In this document: piece by piece, positions 5,775 through 9,942 of the stretch
How positions within the stretch are numbered: the stretch's first letter is position 1
Layout of the letters: each line of letters starts with the position of its first letter
Assembly (NCBI GenBank): GCA_039808365.1
Contig: JBDHSX010000140.1
Span: 1 to 9,942 of the forward strand
DNA: 9,942 bases
From: 62-47 sp039808365
Lineage (GTDB): Bacteria > Pseudomonadota > Alphaproteobacteria > Rhizobiales > Xanthobacteraceae
Direction of reading: 5' to 3'
The notes under the pieces: generated by a model
Told to the model about the DNA's origin: nothing
The model's input: the letters and a program-made list of their open reading frames with translations, nothing else
The model's database searches: none
Made by a program: the position numbers and the translations under genes

Positions 5775-7091
5775 ATGAGTTCGATCGCCACACAGATCCT
5801 GATCGCCGCGCTTTTGCTCGCCGCCAACGCCTTTTTCGTCGCGGCCGAGTTCGCGCTGGTCAAGAGTCGCGGCTATCGCGTCAAGGCGATGGTCGAGCGC
5901 CGCCAGTTCGGCGCGCGGCTGGTGCGCGACATCATGAACAATATCGAGGCCTATCTGGCCTGCTGCCAGCTCGGCATCACCATGGCCTCGCTCGGCCTCG
6001 GCTGGGTCGGCGAGCCGACCGTCGCGGCGCTGCTCGAACCGCTGCTGCATCCGCTCGGCATGCCGGACTCCGCGTTGCGCTTCACGTCGTTCCTGACCGG
6101 CTTTCTGGTGTTCTCGTCGCTGCACATCGTGATCGGCGAGCAGGTGCCGAAGACGCTGGCGATCCGCCAGCCCGAACCGGTGTCGCAGTGGATCGCCTAT
6201 CCGCTTCATGCCTCCTATCTGCTGTTCTATCCGCTGAACTGGCTGCTCAACTCGGCGTCGCGCGCCATCCTGCGCGCCCTGCGCGTCAAGGAAGTCTCGC
6301 ACCACGAGGTGCTGACCGGGGCGGAGCTTGAGGGACTGGTCGGCGAATCCGCCGAGCATGGCGGCATCGAGAGCGGCGAGGCGGAATATCTTCAGAACGT
6401 CTTCCGCTTCGGCGACCTCACGGTGGCGGACGTGATGGTTCACCGCACCGCGATGGTGATGGTCAACGCCGACCTGCCGCCCGAGGACCTGGTGCGCGAG
6501 GTGCTCGCCAGCGAATACACCCGCATCCCGCTGTGGCGCGACAAGCCGGAGAACATCATCGGCGTGCTGCACGCCAAGGACATGCTGCGGGCGCTGCGCG
6601 CCGCCGACGGCGACGCCTCGAAGATCGACGCCTCAGCCATCGCGCTGCCGCCGTGGTTTGTGCCGGAGATGCGGCCGGTGTCCGAACAGCTCAAGGCGTT
6701 CCGCCGCCGCAAGACGCATTTCGCGCTGGTCGTCGACGAATACGGCGAGGTCGAGGGCATGGTGACGCTGGAGGATATTCTGGAGGAGATCGTCGGCGAC
6801 ATCTCCGACGAGCACGACGAGGCGGTGGCCGGCGTCCGCGTGCAGCCGGACGGCTCGGTGGTGGTCGACGGCTCGGTGCCGATCCGCGACCTCAACCGCG
6901 CCATGGACTGGCGCCTGCCCGACGAGGAAGCCACCACCGTCGCCGGCCTGGTGATCCACGAGGCGCGCTCGATCCCGGAGCGCGGCCAGAGCTTCACCTT
7001 CCACGGCTTCCGCTTCCGCGTGCTGCGCCGCGAGCGCAACCGCATCACCATGCTGCGCATCGGCCCGCTGCCGCGCGAGAGTAAAACGTAA
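5775..7091 (+). CDS. CNNM/CorC-HlyC family membrane protein with CBS pair (annotated as hemolysin family)
   Basis: A complete 438-residue protein with the standard three-part build. The CNNM (DUF21) membrane domain (about 1-190) has hydrophobic segments near 5-29, 60-90, 104-130 and 138-168, and holds LGLGWVGEP (73-81) and GEQVPKTLAI (121-130). A CBS pair follows (about 215-345), ending DEYGEVEGMVTLEDILEEIVGDI-like at 321-343. The CorC_HlyC domain (about 350-430) closes the protein. Proteins of this family have been linked to magnesium or cobalt efflux and, in some cases, polyamine export; the hemolysin label is historical. It lies 23 bases after aroB, so it is probably cotranscribed, though no metabolic link is evident. 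The ATG at 5775 has no clear ribosome site, so it may depend on ribosomes finishing aroB. The substrate cannot be read from the sequence. Confidence 0.92.
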   Translation: MSSIATQILIAALLLAANAFFVAAEFALVKSRGYRVKAMVERRQFGARLVRDIMNNIEAYLACCQLGITMASLGLGWVGEPTVAALLEPLLHPLGMPDSALRFTSFLTGFLVFSSLHIVIGEQVPKTLAIRQPEPVSQWIAYPLHASYLLFYPLNWLLNSASRAILRALRVKEVSHHEVLTGAELEGLVGESAEHGGIESGEAEYLQNVFRFGDLTVADVMVHRTAMVMVNADLPPEDLVREVLASEYTRIPLWRDKPENIIGVLHAKDMLRALRAADGDASKIDASAIALPPWFVPEMRPVSEQLKAFRRRKTHFALVVDEYGEVEGMVTLEDILEEIVGDISDEHDEAVAGVRVQPDGSVVVDGSVPIRDLNRAMDWRLPDEEATTVAGLVIHEARSIPERGQSFTFHGFRFRVLRRERNRITMLRIGPLPRESKT

Positions 7092-7155
7092 CAACGAAAG
7101 CCGCCCCCTGAGAGGCTATCTCGAAATGGTGCAGGCGGGATCAAACAAGCGCGGC

Positions 7156-7279
7156 GTCGTCCGCGCGCAGGCGAGGACCCATAACCCCTGGCATCTACGG
7201 CTCCAAAAAGTGCCCGCGACAATCATCACATAACACCGCGACGGCACGGCGTCTGGGTCCCCGCCGGTGCGGGGACGAC
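7156..7279. repeat. Second palindromic intergenic repeat with 26-bp imperfect inverted ends
   Basis: The left end (7156-7181) matches the reverse complement of the right end (7254-7279) at 22 of 26 positions; both carry the pattern GTCGTCC...GGACCCA. The right end is itself a perfect 8-bp hairpin, GTCCCCGC / GCGGGGAC (7257-7264 and 7269-7276), around CGGT. About 72 bases lie between the ends. It resembles, from memory, another common intergenic repeat of Bradyrhizobium and Rhodopseudomonas that starts with a GTCGTCCCCGC-like arm. It differs in sequence from the repeat at 3554-3661. It sits between the ends of two convergent genes, where its hairpins could help stop transcription from either side. 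Confidence 0.75.
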
Positions 7280-7291
7280 GGCTTTCGTGGT

Positions 7292-7316
7292 GCGGGTCAG
7301 ACGCTGAGCGACCCGC
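7292..7316 (-). terminator. Hairpin after secA, terminator-like without T-run
   Basis: GCGGGTC and GACCCGC form a perfect 7-bp stem around an 11-base loop, beginning about 20 bases past the secA stop. No T-run follows on the minus strand, so this may mark or protect the mRNA end or act with Rho. Confidence 0.4.
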
Positions 7317-7335
7317 GCGCGGTCAGGCCGCCGCC

Positions 7336-9942
<2,607 letters not shown>

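Noticed and set aside
4465..5793. 442-codon minus-strand frame opposite aroB
   Set aside because: It mirrors aroB almost end to end, has skewed Arg/Ala/His/Gln content and no motif. Long antisense frames are expected at this GC content.
5517..6572. 351-codon minus-strand frame opposite aroB and the CNNM gene
   Set aside because: It spans the junction of two confirmed genes on the other strand and shows only shadow-like composition.
5775..7091. Reading the CNNM/CorC gene as a haemolytic toxin
   Set aside because: The hemolysin name is historical for this family; the domain build is that of a CBS-containing membrane ion-transport-type protein.
7126..7233. 35-codon plus-strand frame between the CNNM gene and secA
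   Set aside because: It lies largely inside the palindromic repeat, has no ribosome site, and its product has no hydrophobic or family signature; probably a chance frame through a repeat.

Overview
The window is about 9.9 kb of GC-rich, tightly packed chromosome. Codon use, gene content, protein details and two kinds of dispersed palindromic repeat all point to an alphaproteobacterium of the Bradyrhizobium / Rhodopseudomonas / Nitrobacter / Afipia group. That placement comes from recognising the proteins and repeats, not from a database search. Every substantial gene can be assigned to a known family and most are housekeeping. I see no phage, transposase, CRISPR array, RNA gene or defence system.

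Layout: (1) 1-1140, minus strand: a lipoprotein L,D-transpeptidase-fold (YkuD/YafK-like) enzyme whose C-terminus runs off the left edge. (2) 1141-1389: a 249-bp gap with a candidate promoter, a 14-bp tandem repeat in the leader of the YkuD gene, and hairpins just after accA. (3) 1390-2352, minus: accA, acetyl-CoA carboxylase carboxyltransferase alpha subunit. (4) 2353-2526: a gap with a possible accA promoter and a weak xerD terminator. (5) 2527-3504, minus: xerD, the chromosome-dimer-resolution recombinase. (6) 3505-3683: a dispersed palindromic repeat. (7) 3684-3830, minus: a 48-residue single-pass membrane protein of unknown function. (8) 3977-7091, plus: aroK, aroB and a CNNM/CorC-type transporter-like gene, overlapping or closely spaced and probably one operon. 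(9) 7092-7335: the gap between convergent genes, holding a second palindromic repeat and a hairpin past the secA stop. (10) 7336-9942, minus: secA, lacking about its first 78 codons at the right edge. No gene-free stretch exceeds 300 bases.

Functionally, aroK and aroB supply two steps of the shikimate pathway and are translationally coupled by a 4-base ATGA overlap. accA feeds fatty-acid synthesis, secA drives protein export, xerD resolves chromosome dimers, and the YkuD protein acts at the peptidoglycan/outer-membrane interface. The items most worth a second look are modest: the small membrane protein, the two repeat elements, the tandem 14-mer ahead of the YkuD gene, and the long C-terminal extension of the YkuD protein. 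I found no convincing undescribed system.
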